Shown here: in pieces, positions 39,738 through 49,709 of the stretch
How positions within the stretch are numbered: position 1 is the first letter of the stretch
Layout: every line of letters begins with the position of its first letter
Source: Streptomyces spiramyceticus
GTDB lineage: Bacteria; Actinomycetota; Actinomycetes; Streptomycetales; Streptomycetaceae
Direction of reading: 5' to 3'
DNA length: 64,000 nucleotides
NCBI RefSeq assembly: GCF_028807635.1
Contig: NZ_JARBAX010000001.1
Location: 3,426,501 to 3,490,500, forward strand
Made by a program: the position numbers and the translations under genes
The notes under the pieces: model-generated
What the model was told of the DNA's origin: nothing
Database searches by the model: none
Seen by the model: the letters and a program-made list of their open reading frames with translations, nothing else

Positions 39738-42389
39738 GTGGACGCAGAGCTGACCAACAAGAGCCGGGATGCGATCCAGGCGGCGAGCAATCGCGCCGTA
39801 AAGGACGGACATGCGGACCTGACCCCCGGGCATCTGCTGCTGGCCCTGCTCGCGGGCGAGGACAACGCGAACATCATCGACCTGCTGGCCGCCGTGGACG
39901 CGGACCAGGCGGCCGTACGCGGCGGAGCCGAGCGGCTGCTCGCCGCGCTGCCCAGCGTCACCGGGGCCACCGTCGCCCCGCCCCAGCCCAATCGCGAGCT
40001 GCTGGCCGTCATCGCCGACGCCAACCAGCGGGCGAAGGAGCTCGGCGACGACTACCTCTCCACCGAGCACCTGCTCATCGGCATCGCGGCCAAGGGCGGC
40101 AAGGCCGGGGACGTACTCTCCGCGGAGGGGGCTACTGCCAAGAAGCTCCTCGACACGTTCGAAAAGATCAGGGGAGGTCGCCGGGTGACCACACCCGACC
40201 CGGAGGGCCAGTACAAGGCCCTGGAGAAGTTCGGCACCGACTTCACGGCCGCCGCGCGCGAAGGCAAGCTCGACCCGGTCATCGGCCGGGACCAGGAGAT
40301 CCGCCGCGTCGTACAGGTGCTGTCGCGGCGTACGAAGAACAACCCGGTGCTGATCGGTGAGCCGGGCGTCGGCAAGACGGCCGTCGTCGAGGGGCTCGCC
40401 CAGCGCATCATCAAGGGCGACGTGCCCGAGTCGCTCAAGAACAAGCGGCTGGTGGCGCTCGACCTCGGCGCGATGGTCGCCGGGGCCAAGTACCGCGGCG
40501 AGTTCGAGGAGCGGCTGAAGACCGTCCTCTCCGAGATCAAGGAGAGCGACGGCCAGATCATCACCTTCATCGACGAGCTGCACACCGTCGTCGGCGCGGG
40601 CGCGGGCGGCGACTCCGCGATGGACGCGGGCAACATGCTCAAGCCGATGCTGGCCCGCGGCGAGCTCCGCATGGTCGGTGCGACGACCCTCGACGAGTAC
40701 CGGGAGCGGATCGAGAAAGACGCCGCCCTGGAGCGCCGCTTCCAGCAGGTGCTGGTCGCCGAGCCGACCGTCGAGGACACGATCGCCATTCTGCGGGGGC
40801 TCAAGGGGCGGTACGAGGCCCACCACAAGGTGCAGATCGCGGACTCCGCGCTGGTCGCGGCCGCCTCGCTCTCCGACCGGTACATCACGTCGCGCTTCCT
40901 CCCCGACAAGGCCATCGACCTCGTCGACGAAGCCGCGTCCCGGCTCCGTATGGAGATCGACTCGTCACCCGTCGAGATCGACGAGCTCCAGCGCGCCGTC
41001 GACCGGCTGCGGATGGAGGAGCTCGCGCTCAAGAACGAATCCGACCCGGCGAGCAAGCAGCGCCTGGAGAAGCTCCGCCGCGACCTCGCCGACAAGGAGG
41101 AGGAGCTGCGCGGCCTCAACGCCCGCTGGGAGAAGGAGAAGCAGGGCCTCAACCGCGTCGGTGAGCTGAAGGAGAAGCTCGACGAACTGCGCGGCCAGGC
41201 CGAGCGCGCCCAGCGCGACGGCGACTTCGACACCGCATCCAAGCTGCTGTACGGGGAGATCCCCGGCCTGGAGCGGGAGCTGGAGGAGGCCGCGGCCGCC
41301 GAGGCGGAGGTCCGTACCGACACCATGGTCAAGGAGGAGGTCGGCCCCGACGACATCGCGGACGTGGTCGGCTCCTGGACCGGCATCCCGGCCGGGCGGC
41401 TCCTCGAAGGCGAGACGCAGAAACTGCTGCGCATGGAGGACGAGCTGGGCCGGCGGCTCATCGGGCAGCACGAGGCGGTCCGGGCGGTCTCGGACGCGGT
41501 ACGCCGCACACGCGCCGGAATCGCCGACCCCGACCGCCCGACGGGCTCGTTCCTCTTCCTCGGCCCGACCGGTGTCGGCAAGACCGAGCTGGCGAAGGCG
41601 CTCGCGGACTTCCTCTTCGACGACGAGCGGGCCATGGTCCGCATCGACATGAGCGAGTACGGCGAGAAGCACAGCGTGGCCCGGCTGGTGGGCGCTCCTC
41701 CCGGCTACGTCGGCTACGAGGAGGGCGGCCAGCTCACGGAGGCGGTGCGCAGGCGCCCGTACAGCGTCGTACTCCTCGACGAGGTCGAGAAGGCGCACCC
41801 GGAGGTCTTCGACATCCTGCTCCAGGTCCTCGACGACGGCCGCCTCACCGACGGCCAGGGCCGGACGGTCGACTTCCGCAACACCATCCTCGTCCTGACC
41901 TCGAACCTCGGCAGCCAGTTCTTGAGTGGGCACAGCCTTGTCGAGCCTTCCCCAAGCTCTCAACTTCGTTCGAGCAGGGAGATGCCCCAATCCAGCGAGG
42001 AAGAGAAGAAGCAGCAGGTCCTGGAGATCGTACGGGCCTCCTTCAAGCCGGAATTCCTCAACCGTCTCGACGACCTGGTCGTCTTCTCGGCGCTGTCGAA
42101 GGACGAGCTGGCGCACATCGCCGAGCTCCAGACCGGGCGCCTCGCCAAGCGGCTCGCCGACCGCCGCCTCACCCTCGACATCACCCCGGCCGCACTGGCC
42201 TGGCTGGCGGACAAGGGCATGGACCCGGCGTACGGCGCACGGCCCCTGCGCCGCCTCATCCAGACGGCGATCGGGGACCGGCTCGCGAAGGAGATCCTCG
42301 CGGGCGAGGTCACGGATGGCGACACGGTGCGGGTGGATGTGGCGGGGGACGGCCTGATCGTGGGCCGGGCGCCGGTCAAGACGCTGTAG
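39738..42389 (+). CDS. clpB: ATP-dependent disaggregase ClpB
   Basis: 883 aa. N-domain (1-145), first AAA+ domain with Walker [14 protein letters not shown] (about 210), the middle coiled coil (about 400-510), second AAA+ with [19 protein letters not shown] (about 610) and C-terminal domain. Works with DnaK/DnaJ/GrpE to dissolve aggregates. GTG start with AAGGAGGAGAG upstream. Unusual: residues 730-753 are an insertion ([20 protein letters not shown], then PQSS) between SNLGSQFL and the EEEKKQQ helix, where other ClpB proteins have a short loop. Confidence 0.97.
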   Translation: MDAELTNKSRDAIQAASNRAVKDGHADLTPGHLLLALLAGEDNANIIDLLAAVDADQAAVRGGAERLLAALPSVTGATVAPPQPNRELLAVIADANQRAKELGDDYLSTEHLLIGIAAKGGKAGDVLSAEGATAKKLLDTFEKIRGGRRVTTPDPEGQYKALEKFGTDFTAAAREGKLDPVIGRDQEIRRVVQVLSRRTKNNPVLIGEPGVGKTAVVEGLAQRIIKGDVPESLKNKRLVALDLGAMVAGAKYRGEFEERLKTVLSEIKESDGQIITFIDELHTVVGAGAGGDSAMDAGNMLKPMLARGELRMVGATTLDEYRERIEKDAALERRFQQVLVAEPTVEDTIAILRGLKGRYEAHHKVQIADSALVAAASLSDRYITSRFLPDKAIDLVDEAASRLRMEIDSSPVEIDELQRAVDRLRMEELALKNESDPASKQRLEKLRRDLADKEEELRGLNARWEKEKQGLNRVGELKEKLDELRGQAERAQRDGDFDTASKLLYGEIPGLERELEEAAAAEAEVRTDTMVKEEVGPDDIADVVGSWTGIPAGRLLEGETQKLLRMEDELGRRLIGQHEAVRAVSDAVRRTRAGIADPDRPTGSFLFLGPTGVGKTELAKALADFLFDDERAMVRIDMSEYGEKHSVARLVGAPPGYVGYEEGGQLTEAVRRRPYSVVLLDEVEKAHPEVFDILLQVLDDGRLTDGQGRTVDFRNTILVLTSNLGSQFLSGHSLVEPSPSSQLRSSREMPQSSEEEKKQQVLEIVRASFKPEFLNRLDDLVVFSALSKDELAHIAELQTGRLAKRLADRRLTLDITPAALAWLADKGMDPAYGARPLRRLIQTAIGDRLAKEILAGEVTDGDTVRVDVAGDGLIVGRAPVKTL
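41925..41996 (+). repeat. Dispersed-repeat-like insertion inside clpB
   Basis: A 72-bp in-frame segment with codon use unlike the rest of clpB (many T/A-ending codons). The part CTTCCCCAAGCTCTC (41948-41962) followed by TTCGTTCGAGCAGGGA (41965-41980) matches a short semi-palindromic sequence I recall as very common between Streptomyces genes. TCCC..GCTC pairs with GAGC.GGGA to form an imperfect hairpin. Confidence 0.55.
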
Positions 42390-42504
42390 TGCGCGGTAAG
42401 GGCCGACTCGGGGCCCGGCGGATTCAGGGCGGAGCGTTGCCGGACGGCAATCGGGGCTAGGGTCGATAGAAGTAACGGCATGCCATCCTCAGGAGTACCC
42501 AGCG

Positions 42505-43047
42505 ATGTCTATTGACCCCTCCTCGATTCCGAACTTCGGGGGCCAGCCCGAACCGCAGCCGGAAGGGCCGACGGGCCCCGTCGTCCCCGACCAGGACCTC
42601 GTCAAGCAGCTGCTCGAGCAGATGGAGCTGAAGTACGTCGTCGACGACGAGGGCGACCTCGCCGCGCCGTGGGAGGAATTCCGTACGTACTTCATGTTCC
42701 GCGGCGAGGACGACCAGCAGGTCTTCTCCGTCCGCACCTTCTACGACCGTCCGCATCAGATCGAGGAGAAGATCCAGCTCCTTGAGCTGATCGACGACTG
42801 GAACCGCCGCACGCTGTGGCCCAAGGTCTACAGCCACACCCACGACGACGGCACCGTCCGCCTCATCGGTGAGGCGCAGATGCTGATCGGCACCGGCGTC
42901 AGCCTTGAGCACTTCGTGTCGTCGACGGTCAGCTGGGTGCGGGCCTCGATCGAGTTCGACAAGTGGCTCGTCGAGCAGCTCGGCCTGGAGAAGGACGTCG
43001 ACTCCGCCGCGGGCGACGGAGACGGCGACGGCGACAGCGACGCCTGA
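42505..43047 (+). CDS. YbjN-domain protein
   Basis: 180 aa. The YbjN fold (about 28-155) resembles type III secretion chaperones: LVKQLLEQMELKYVVDDEGD, FRGEDDQQVFSVRTFYDRPH, LLELIDDWNRRTLWPKVYSH. Actinobacterial YbjN proteins are soluble and of unknown role. An acidic Asp/Gly tail (GDGDGDGDSDA) ends the protein. It starts about 115 bp after clpB. Confidence 0.85.
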   Translation: MSIDPSSIPNFGGQPEPQPEGPTGPVVPDQDLVKQLLEQMELKYVVDDEGDLAAPWEEFRTYFMFRGEDDQQVFSVRTFYDRPHQIEEKIQLLELIDDWNRRTLWPKVYSHTHDDGTVRLIGEAQMLIGTGVSLEHFVSSTVSWVRASIEFDKWLVEQLGLEKDVDSAAGDGDGDGDSDA

Positions 43048-43049
43048 AC

Positions 43050-43124
43050 GGGCGGCCCCACTACGGGCGGCCCCACTACGGGCGGTCCCACTACGGGCGG
43101 TCCTGCAAAGGGCTGTCCTACAAA
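43050..43124. repeat. Five 15-bp tandem repeats between convergent genes
   Basis: Units at 43050, 43065, 43080, 43095 and 43110. The first two are identical (GGGCGGCCCCACTAC) and later units diverge stepwise. The array runs from just after the YbjN stop into the last codons of the mannosyltransferase-like gene. Confidence 0.85.
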
Positions 43125-44308
43125 GGCACCGGGGCGATCGTCACCAGATACGTCCCGTAACTCAGCGAAAGCCCGGCCAGGGCGGCGGTCACCACGACCG
43201 CGGCTCGGGGCCGGGCTTTTGCCATGGCGCCCGCGAGGGGGATCAGCAGCGGGAAGGCGGGCAGCAGGAAGCGGGCCTTGGACTCGAAGAAGCCGGAGCC
43301 GCCGATCGTGATCAGCACCAGTACGGCCGTGTAGACGAGCAGCGGCAGCGGCGGACGGTCCAGCAGGAACAGCGCAAACAGCACCAGCCCTGCCGCGACG
43401 ATCACCAGCACCATCGCGAACGACAGCCGCTCGGGGGCGAGCAGCAGGTGGCGTACGAAGCGCAGTGACCCGGCGCCGAAGTCGAAGCGCGAGGTCCAGT
43501 CGGCCTGTACCGCGAAATACCCGCCCAGCGGGTCGCCCCGCCCGGCCCCCACCCACAGCACGAAGCCGCACCAGCCGAGCGGCGCGACGGCGGCGCCGGT
43601 CCAGATCTGCCAGGGCATACGGCCACGGCGCTTCCACAGTTCGTACGCCGCTGCCGCGCCCACCGCCGCCGCGACGGCGATGCCGTTGGGCCTGGCCAGA
43701 CCGGCCAGCGCGGCCAGGGTGCCGGCCCAGAGCCAGCGGCCGCTGAGCACGGCGTACAGCGACCAGGCGGCGAAGGCGGCGAGCACCGGCTCCGTGTACG
43801 CCATGGTCAGCACGACCGAGTGCGGGAGCAGGGCCCAGAGCAGGACCAGCAGCGTGCCGGTGGGCCGGCCGTACAGGCGCTCGCCGATCAGGTAGATGCC
43901 GCAGGCGGCTGCGGCTGCCGCGGCCCAGGCGATCAGGAGTCCGGCGGCGGCCGATGAGAGCGGGACGGGGACGAGGGTGGTGAGTGTCCGGATCAGGGCG
44001 GGGTAGAGCGGGAAGAAGGCCAGGTCGCTCTGGACGACGCCGTCGGCGAAGGTGAGGGTGCGGTGGCCGTAGCCGTGGGCGGCGATTGCCGTGTACCACC
44101 GCGAGTCCCAGATGTCGCCGAGCCGCGTGAGCGGGTTCTTGCCGACGTGCCAGGAGGTGAGGGCAACGGCGAGGAGCCCGGCCAGCCGGACGGCGGCGAA
44201 GAGCGCGAGCGCGGGGGCGGCGCGGCGCAGGGCGGTGCGGATTGCGGGCGCGGGCCGGCCGATGGCTCTCTCCGCGGTGTCGACGCTGTCAACGGTGTCG
44301 ACGGACAC
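43118..44308 (-). CDS. PIG-V-like membrane mannosyltransferase
   Basis: 396 aa with about ten membrane helices. The first loop carries RLGDIWDSRWYTAIAAHGYG, the Asp-containing signature of GT-C-fold PIG-V/GT39-type enzymes that use polyprenyl-phosphate mannose. Also FFPLYPALIRTL and MAYTEPVLAAFAAWSLYAVL. Likely adds mannose to a lipid or protein acceptor outside the membrane; acceptor unknown. GTG at 44308 after GGAGGTAGG. Its 3' end lies in the 15-bp repeat array. Confidence 0.82.
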   Translation of the reverse strand: MSVDTVDSVDTAERAIGRPAPAIRTALRRAAPALALFAAVRLAGLLAVALTSWHVGKNPLTRLGDIWDSRWYTAIAAHGYGHRTLTFADGVVQSDLAFFPLYPALIRTLTTLVPVPLSSAAAGLLIAWAAAAAAACGIYLIGERLYGRPTGTLLVLLWALLPHSVVLTMAYTEPVLAAFAAWSLYAVLSGRWLWAGTLAALAGLARPNGIAVAAAVGAAAAYELWKRRGRMPWQIWTGAAVAPLGWCGFVLWVGAGRGDPLGGYFAVQADWTSRFDFGAGSLRFVRHLLLAPERLSFAMVLVIVAAGLVLFALFLLDRPPLPLLVYTAVLVLITIGGSGFFESKARFLLPAFPLLIPLAGAMAKARPRAAVVVTAALAGLSLSYGTYLVTIAPVPL

Positions 44309-44429
44309 GGTGCACCTACCTCCGGATGCGCGGGTCGGACAACCCGACGATGGGCGGAGGAGGGAGGGGGCGCGAGCGGGGGGCGGCCGAGTGGGCGTAC
44401 CGGACGCCGGGCGTGCCCTGCGGGGGCTG

Positions 44430-44590
44430 TTTCCCCTACCCGCCCCTTCCCGAACTGGGGGCAAGCCCCCAGGCCCCCCGGACGGCTGAATCCTTCAGCC
44501 GTCCGGCGTTTGAGGACCGGGGTCTGGGGCGGAGCCCCACGCGGCGGCGGCCGCAAAATGTCACAGCCGGGAAGGGGCGGGGTGGGGAAA
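44430..44590. repeat. Dispersed inverted-repeat element, copy A
   Basis: Imperfect terminal arms (left TTTCCCCTACCCGCCCCTTC at 44430; right arm ends at 44590) flank a core with CAGCCGTCCGGCGTTTGAGG. Positions 44494-44589 are almost identical to 61015-61109 in the second copy. This type of intergenic repeat is abundant in Streptomyces (from memory). It lies between two minus-strand genes. Confidence 0.8.
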
Positions 44591-44595
44591 AGTCA

Positions 44596-45777
44596 CTACC
44601 CCGCCAGCCCCTTCAGCCGCGCCACCGCGTCCCGGAGGACGTCGAAGCTCTTGCAGAATGCGAATCGCACGAAGGGCGAGCCCTCCCCCCGATGGTCGTA
44701 GAACACCGCATTGGGAATCGCGACCACCCCACACCGCTCCGGCAGCGCGCGGCAGAACGCGAAGCCGTCGTCCTCTCCGAAGGGCCGGATATCGGTCGTG
44801 ACGAAGTACGTACCGGCAGGCCGGTAAACCTCGAAGCCCGCATCCGCAAGTCCCGCCGACAGCAAGTCGCGCTTGGCCCGCAAGTCGTCGCGCAGGGCGG
44901 TGAAGTACGCCTCGGGCAGGCGCAGCGCCTCCGCCACCGCGTACTGGAAAGGCCCTGCGGACACGAACGTCAGGTACTGCTTCGCCGACCGGACCGCCGC
45001 CAGCAGCGCCGGCGCTGCGGTGATCCAGCCGACCTTCCACCCCGTGAACGAAAACGTCTTGCCCGCCGACGAGATCGTGACCGTACGCTCGCGCATTCCG
45101 GGGAACGAGGCGAGCGGGATGTGCTCGCCCTCGAAGACCAGGTGCTCGTAGACCTCGTCCGTGACGACGATCAGGTCGCGCTCGACGGCGAGCCCGGCGA
45201 CGGCCGCGAGCTCCTCGCGGGTGAGGACGGTGCCGGTGGGGTTGTGCGGGGTGTTGAGGAGGATGAGGCGAGTGCGGGGCGTCACGGCGGCCCGGAGCTC
45301 GTCCAGATCGAGACGGTACGAACCGTCGTGCGGGCGAAGGGTGACCGGGACACGCGTGCCGCCCGCCATCGCGATGCATGCGGCGTACGAGTCGTAGTAC
45401 GGCTCCAGCGCGATGACCTCGTCGCCCGGCTCCAGCAGGGCGAGCAGGGACGCGGCGATCGCCTCGGTCGCGCCGGCGGTGACGAGGACCTCGGTGTCGG
45501 GGTCGTACGTCAGGCCGTAGCGGAGCTGCTGATGGTTCGCGACGGCGGTGCGCAGCTCGGGGATGCCGGGGCCCGGCGGGTACTGGTTGCCGCGGCCTTC
45601 GCGCAGCGCGCGGACCGCCGCCTCCCTGACCTCCTCGGGGCCGTCGGTGTCGGGGAAGCCCTGGCCCAGGTTGATCGAGCCCGTTGTCAGGGCCAGCGCC
45701 GACATCTCGGCGAAGATCGTCGTACCGAATTCGGCGAGTCGGCGGTTGAGCAGCGGTCGTTCGTTCGGCCTCGTCAT
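44596..45777 (-). CDS. PLP-dependent class I/II aminotransferase
   Basis: 393 aa. Fold type I aminotransferase: INLGQGFPDTDGPEEVREAA, NQYPPGPGIPELRTAVA, LLNTPHNPTGTVLTREELAA, DEVYEHLVFEG, and the PLP lysine in SSAGKTFSFTGWKVGW (about 236). Sequence fits the KAT/MccB-like or DapC-like subgroup, so kynurenine/glutamine transaminase or N-succinyldiaminopimelate aminotransferase are options. AGGA before the ATG at 45777; an ATG nine bases upstream is possible. Confidence 0.88.
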   Translation of the reverse strand: MTRPNERPLLNRRLAEFGTTIFAEMSALALTTGSINLGQGFPDTDGPEEVREAAVRALREGRGNQYPPGPGIPELRTAVANHQQLRYGLTYDPDTEVLVTAGATEAIAASLLALLEPGDEVIALEPYYDSYAACIAMAGGTRVPVTLRPHDGSYRLDLDELRAAVTPRTRLILLNTPHNPTGTVLTREELAAVAGLAVERDLIVVTDEVYEHLVFEGEHIPLASFPGMRERTVTISSAGKTFSFTGWKVGWITAAPALLAAVRSAKQYLTFVSAGPFQYAVAEALRLPEAYFTALRDDLRAKRDLLSAGLADAGFEVYRPAGTYFVTTDIRPFGEDDGFAFCRALPERCGVVAIPNAVFYDHRGEGSPFVRFAFCKSFDVLRDAVARLKGLAG

Positions 45778-45912
45778 GGCGGCCATCCTGGGCCGAACCT
45801 CTGGAGTTGCTCAAGTCTGCTTTGGCTGCGGATGGCCGAGGGCATCCCCCTGTCACGCAAGAAGCAAGAAGCGAGTGCCTCGCTTCGGGGGATCGGAAAG
45901 TCGGTGAGGGGC

Positions 45913-46104
45913 ATGGAGTTCGCATTGTTCGTACTGGTCGCTGTGGCGGTGGTGATCGTGGCGCTGACCAGGTCCGCGGGACGGCGCGGCGGACGGAACC
46001 GGTCCGGCAGTCACAGCGGCGGCGGCAGCTGGTGGGAGGGCGGCGGGGGCCACTCCTGTGGCGGTGGTGGTGGATGCGGCGGTGGCGGTGGTGGTGGCGA
46101 CTGA
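45913..46104 (+). CDS. 63-aa membrane protein with Gly/Cys tail
   Basis: One N-terminal membrane helix (MEFALFVLVAVAVVIVALTR), a basic linker, then GGGSWWEGGGGHSCGGGG and a Cys/Gly end. Similar peptides with SWW and GG-C-GG tails occur across Streptomyces. The His/Cys cluster could bind metal (inference). GTGAGGGG precedes the ATG. Followed by a good terminator. Confidence 0.65.
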   Translation: MEFALFVLVAVAVVIVALTRSAGRRGGRNRSGSHSGGGSWWEGGGGHSCGGGGGCGGGGGGGD

Positions 46105-46195
46105 CGCGGCGCACTGACGTGGCGACTGACACGGGGCAGTTGCCGGTCCGCGTATCCGCGTACCACCCTTCGCATCAGTCATGCACCACATCAGG

Positions 46196-46224
46196 CGCCC
46201 GGCGGTTAACTCCCGCCGGGCGCT
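46196..46224. terminator. Stem-loop terminator
   Basis: Perfect 11-bp stem (GCGCCCGGCGG and CCGCCGGGCGC), 7-nt loop, followed by TTTCTTG. Faces rightward after the 63-aa gene. Confidence 0.85.
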
Positions 46225-46448
46225 TTCTTGTTGAACAGTTGAACTGCTTGGCCCCCGAGGGGGTGGAAACCCTTTCAAGTTGGGTAAAAATGCTATGAGC
46301 GGCGCGCGCTTCGTGATTCTCTCGCTGTGCAGAACATCAGCCCTCGGACCTCATGTGGACCCGAGCGGGCGGTCCCCCGAATCCGCTGAACACACCTCCC
46401 GGGTGACCCCGGTCCACCCTTCCAAACGCCTGTTTGCGGAGCCCACAC
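46225..46448. other. Intergenic spacer upstream of the DUF2617 gene
   Basis: 224 bp with no gene supported. AT-richer around 46224-46300, where a promoter for the following pair of genes is expected. Confidence 0.4.
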
Positions 46449-46967
46449 ATGCTCACGACACTCAAGACCGCCTATACCGACACGCGTGCCGCCGATCTGG
46501 CGTGGGCGCTGGGTCGGGAGCCGCTGCCCGCCCTTGCTGTGCTCGATCTCCAACTCGGCTGCGCCACACTCCAGTTGAGACTCCTCGGCGCGTCCCACCA
46601 AGTGCTCCTGGACGAGGCCGGAAACGCCTGCTCCGAGACCGTCGCCTGCATGCCGGGCAGCAGTACGCCGCTGCCGCTCGGGGTGGCAAAGAGGTTCGGG
46701 GAGTGGGAGTACGAATTCGCGGCGCGCGTCGAGACGCTCTCGCAGGGCCAGTTCGCGGGGCGCGCGCAGGAACTCCTCGCGCTGGTCGCCGACCACCCCA
46801 ACGGCCTCGCGGGCACATTCCCCGGCAGCCCGCACGCGTTCACCGCGATGCTCGCGCAGCGGCACGAGGGGCAGGTGCGGTGGCGTACGTGGCATGCGTA
46901 CCCGCAGGAGGGGCGGCTGGTGGCCACGCGGTCACGAGTCGGCGCGCGTATGCCTGTCGCACTGTAG
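46449..46967 (+). CDS. DUF2617 family protein
   Basis: 172 aa soluble protein of unknown function; pattern includes LQLRLLGASHQVLLDEAGNA and a WRTWHAYPQEGRLVATRS end. In Streptomyces this family sits next to a membrane spermidine-synthase-like gene, as here. ATG at 46449 with GCGGAG 7 nt upstream; the ATG at 46434 is less well placed. Confidence 0.8.
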   Translation: MLTTLKTAYTDTRAADLAWALGREPLPALAVLDLQLGCATLQLRLLGASHQVLLDEAGNACSETVACMPGSSTPLPLGVAKRFGEWEYEFAARVETLSQGQFAGRAQELLALVADHPNGLAGTFPGSPHAFTAMLAQRHEGQVRWRTWHAYPQEGRLVATRSRVGARMPVAL

Positions 46968-47018
46968 TTGCACCCTTGTGGGTGACGGGCAGTGAGCCAA
47001 CTGTGACGTAGCGTTCGC

Positions 47019-48641
47019 ATGGTGATCGAAATGCCAGTGCTGCAGACGAAGCCGGTAGCCGCGGCGCCCCTGCCTGTGCGGCCGCGGACCGGCCGATTCC
47101 TGGTGCTGGGCGTGGTGTTCATCTGCGCCGCGTGCGGACTCGTCTACGAACTCGAACTGGTCGCTCTCGCCTCCTACTTGATCGGCGACTCCGTCACCCA
47201 GGCGTCCGTCGTGCTTTCGGTGATGGTCTTCGCCATGGGGATCGGCTCTCTGCTCGCCAAGCGGCTGCGCTGCCACGCCGCGTTCGGATTCGGGCTGGTC
47301 GAGGCGGCGTTGGCGCTGGTCGGCGGGTGTTCGGCGCTGGTGCTCTATGCGACCTTCGCCTGGGTCGGCGGGGCGCGGTATGTGCTGGTCGCCTTCTCGC
47401 TGACGATCGGTGTCCTCATCGGCGCCGAGATTCCGCTGCTGATGACACTGATCCAGCGGATGGCCAGGCGCGGCGAGAGCGGGGACGCGAGCGGTGATGT
47501 GGCGGATCTCTTCGCCGCCGATTACGTCGGGGCGCTGGCCGGGGGGCTGGCTTTCCCGTTCCTTCTGCTGCCGCTGGCCGGGCAGTTGACCGGTGCGCTG
47601 GTGACTGGGGCGGTCAATACGGTGGCGGGCGGGGCCCTGGTCCTGCTGCTGTTCCGGCGGGACTTGACGCCGCGGTCGCGCTGGCTGCTGATCGTCGCGA
47701 ATGCCGTCGTTCTTGCCCTGCTCGCCACCGCGACCGTCCTCGTCGACGACTTCGAGCGGGCGGCGCGGCGTTCGGTGTACGGGGCGCAGGTGCGCATCGC
47801 CGTACAGACCGACGTGCAGGAGGTCGTCGTCACCGGGAGTCCGCGCGGGCCGCTCGGTCTCTTCCTCGACGGGCGGCTGCGGATCAGCGGCCGCGACGAG
47901 TACCGGTACCACGAGGCGCTCGTCCACCCCGTGATGCGCGGGCGTCACGCGCGCGTGCTGATCCTGGGCGGCGGTGACGGGCTCGCGGCGCGCGAGGTCC
48001 TGCGCTACCCGGACGTCGAGTCGCTGACGATGATCGAACTCGACCCCGGCGTCGTGCGGCTCGCCCGCACCGACCCCGCCCTGTCCGCGCTGAACCGGCA
48101 CGCCCACCGGGATCCGAGGCTGAGGGTCACCAATGCCGACGCGTTCACCTGGCTTCGGGAGGAGGGGCCGGGGGAGGCGCCGTACGACGTGGTGATCTCG
48201 GATCTGCCCGATCCCGGCATTACGCCCAGCACGAAGCTCTACTCCCAGGAGTTCTACGGGCTCGCGTCGCGCGTCCTGGCGGGCGGCGGGCGGCTGGTCG
48301 TCCACGCGGGGCCGCTCGCGACGCGGCCGCGCGTCTACTGGACGGTGGATGCGACGCTGCGGGCGGCCGGCCTGCGGACCCGCCCGTACCGTGCGGCCGG
48401 CCGCCTCTCCGGTTTCACCGCGGGGCCCGACCGCGCGTCGGGCGCGGCGGCGGCCCCGGACGACTGGGGCTTCGTACTCGCCGCGAGAGGTACGCCCCCT
48501 GAGCTCGCCCTCGCGGCGAATGCGCCCCGGCTCCGGTCGCTGACGCCGGAGGCGCTCAGGGCGGGGGAACGGTCGGCGGAGGGGGCTCGGGTGCGGGGGG
48601 TGCCGGCTTCGACGCTGGTGCACCCGCGGTACACGGGCTGA
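47019..48641 (+). CDS. Membrane polyamine aminopropyltransferase-like protein
   Basis: 540 aa. Seven membrane helices (about 28-245) are fused to a spermidine-synthase-type domain (about 255-475): [53 protein letters not shown]. Soluble SpeE transfers an aminopropyl group from decarboxylated SAM to putrescine; the role of the membrane-fused actinobacterial form is unproven. ATG at 47019; a GTG directly follows. Probably transcribed with the DUF2617 gene. Confidence 0.85.
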   Translation: MVIEMPVLQTKPVAAAPLPVRPRTGRFLVLGVVFICAACGLVYELELVALASYLIGDSVTQASVVLSVMVFAMGIGSLLAKRLRCHAAFGFGLVEAALALVGGCSALVLYATFAWVGGARYVLVAFSLTIGVLIGAEIPLLMTLIQRMARRGESGDASGDVADLFAADYVGALAGGLAFPFLLLPLAGQLTGALVTGAVNTVAGGALVLLLFRRDLTPRSRWLLIVANAVVLALLATATVLVDDFERAARRSVYGAQVRIAVQTDVQEVVVTGSPRGPLGLFLDGRLRISGRDEYRYHEALVHPVMRGRHARVLILGGGDGLAAREVLRYPDVESLTMIELDPGVVRLARTDPALSALNRHAHRDPRLRVTNADAFTWLREEGPGEAPYDVVISDLPDPGITPSTKLYSQEFYGLASRVLAGGGRLVVHAGPLATRPRVYWTVDATLRAAGLRTRPYRAAGRLSGFTAGPDRASGAAAAPDDWGFVLAARGTPPELALAANAPRLRSLTPEALRAGERSAEGARVRGVPASTLVHPRYTG

Positions 48642-48769
48642 GCGGTGCACCGGCTTGGCGGGGCATGGGCCGGGCGGTACGCGGACTGGGCGGTGTATCG
48701 GCTGGGCGGCGCGTGCGGATTCCGCGCAGAGGCGGGTGCGGGCGGGTGTGCGTGAGTAGGCTCGGGCCC

Positions 48770-49648
48770 ATGGAGCATGAGGTGTTCGTTCCGGTTCCGG
48801 CAGAGGCCCTGCGACAGACGCTGGGGGACCCCGCCCGCGTCGCTCACTGCGTCCCGGGGCTTCAGCAGGACGCCGACACGGCGTCCGGGCCGCTCTCGGG
48901 GCGCCTGAAACTCCGCGTCGGCGGCCACACGATCACGTACCGCGGAACCCTGCGCGTCTCCCCCCGGCCCGACGGCCGCTTCGATGTCGAAGGCGAGGGC
49001 ACGGAAGCGCGCGGCACGGGTGCGGTGAAGCTGGCGTTGACGGTGGGGTTGGCGGAGGGTGATGACGGCGGCGGTGGCGGTAGGGGTACGACCGTGACGT
49101 ACGCCGGGACGGCCAGTGGCGAGGGCCGCATCGCGGAGCAGGATGCGGAGACGACGCTGGCTGCGGCGCATCGGCTGCTGGACCGGTTCACCGCGAGGCT
49201 GGTGGATGAGGCGGGGCGGGAGGCGGTTGCGGATGCGGACGCCAATGCCGACGCGGGGGCCGAGGCCGACGCCGGGGGCGATGCCGACGCGGGGGCCGAG
49301 GCGGACTCGGAGGGTGGCCCGGAGGAGGCTGCCCCCGCTTCCCCCGCGGAACCGCGTGAGTCCGTGTTCGACACCGAGGTGCCGCCGCCGGGGCTCGACG
49401 CTATGGCGGACGTACCGGGAGTGCCTGCCCCCAGCGAGCCGCCCGCCGAGGCGGCTCATGCGCGGCGCACCATGATCGGGCGCAGCGCGGAAGAGGTCGA
49501 CCACGCGCCACCGCGCGGGCGTTACGCCCCGGTACCGGCGCCCCAGGCGACGTCGACCAGCGCCACCCTGCGCTGGATCGCACCGGCGGCGGCGATTGCG
49601 CTGGCGTCGGCGGTGGTGGTGGGGCGGGTGCTGCGGCGGAGGCGGTAG
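48770..49648 (+). CDS. CoxG/SRPBCC-like protein with a C-terminal membrane anchor
   Basis: 292 aa. N-terminal SRPBCC fold (about 1-145; DPARVAHCVPGLQQDADTAS, KLRVGGHTITYRGTLRV) related to CO dehydrogenase subunit G. A repetitive acidic Ala/Asp/Glu linker follows (about 150-185, ADAGAEADAGGDADAG), then a Pro-rich part and a last membrane helix (WIAPAAAIALASAVVVGRVL) with a basic end. No cox structural genes are near, so ligand binding at the membrane is the best guess. Confidence 0.8.
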   Translation: MEHEVFVPVPAEALRQTLGDPARVAHCVPGLQQDADTASGPLSGRLKLRVGGHTITYRGTLRVSPRPDGRFDVEGEGTEARGTGAVKLALTVGLAEGDDGGGGGRGTTVTYAGTASGEGRIAEQDAETTLAAAHRLLDRFTARLVDEAGREAVADADANADAGAEADAGGDADAGAEADSEGGPEEAAPASPAEPRESVFDTEVPPPGLDAMADVPGVPAPSEPPAEAAHARRTMIGRSAEEVDHAPPRGRYAPVPAPQATSTSATLRWIAPAAAIALASAVVVGRVLRRRR

Positions 49649-49709
49649 TGGGGGAGCGCCGCAGGCAACCGCACCACGCACCCCCTCCCCCAGCCCATAG
49701 GGTCGGAGC

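Noticed and set aside
39165..40826. 553-aa minus-strand frame ending in the PPOX protein
   Set aside because: Only the last 138 codons are real; the rest is antisense to clpB and crosses its promoter.
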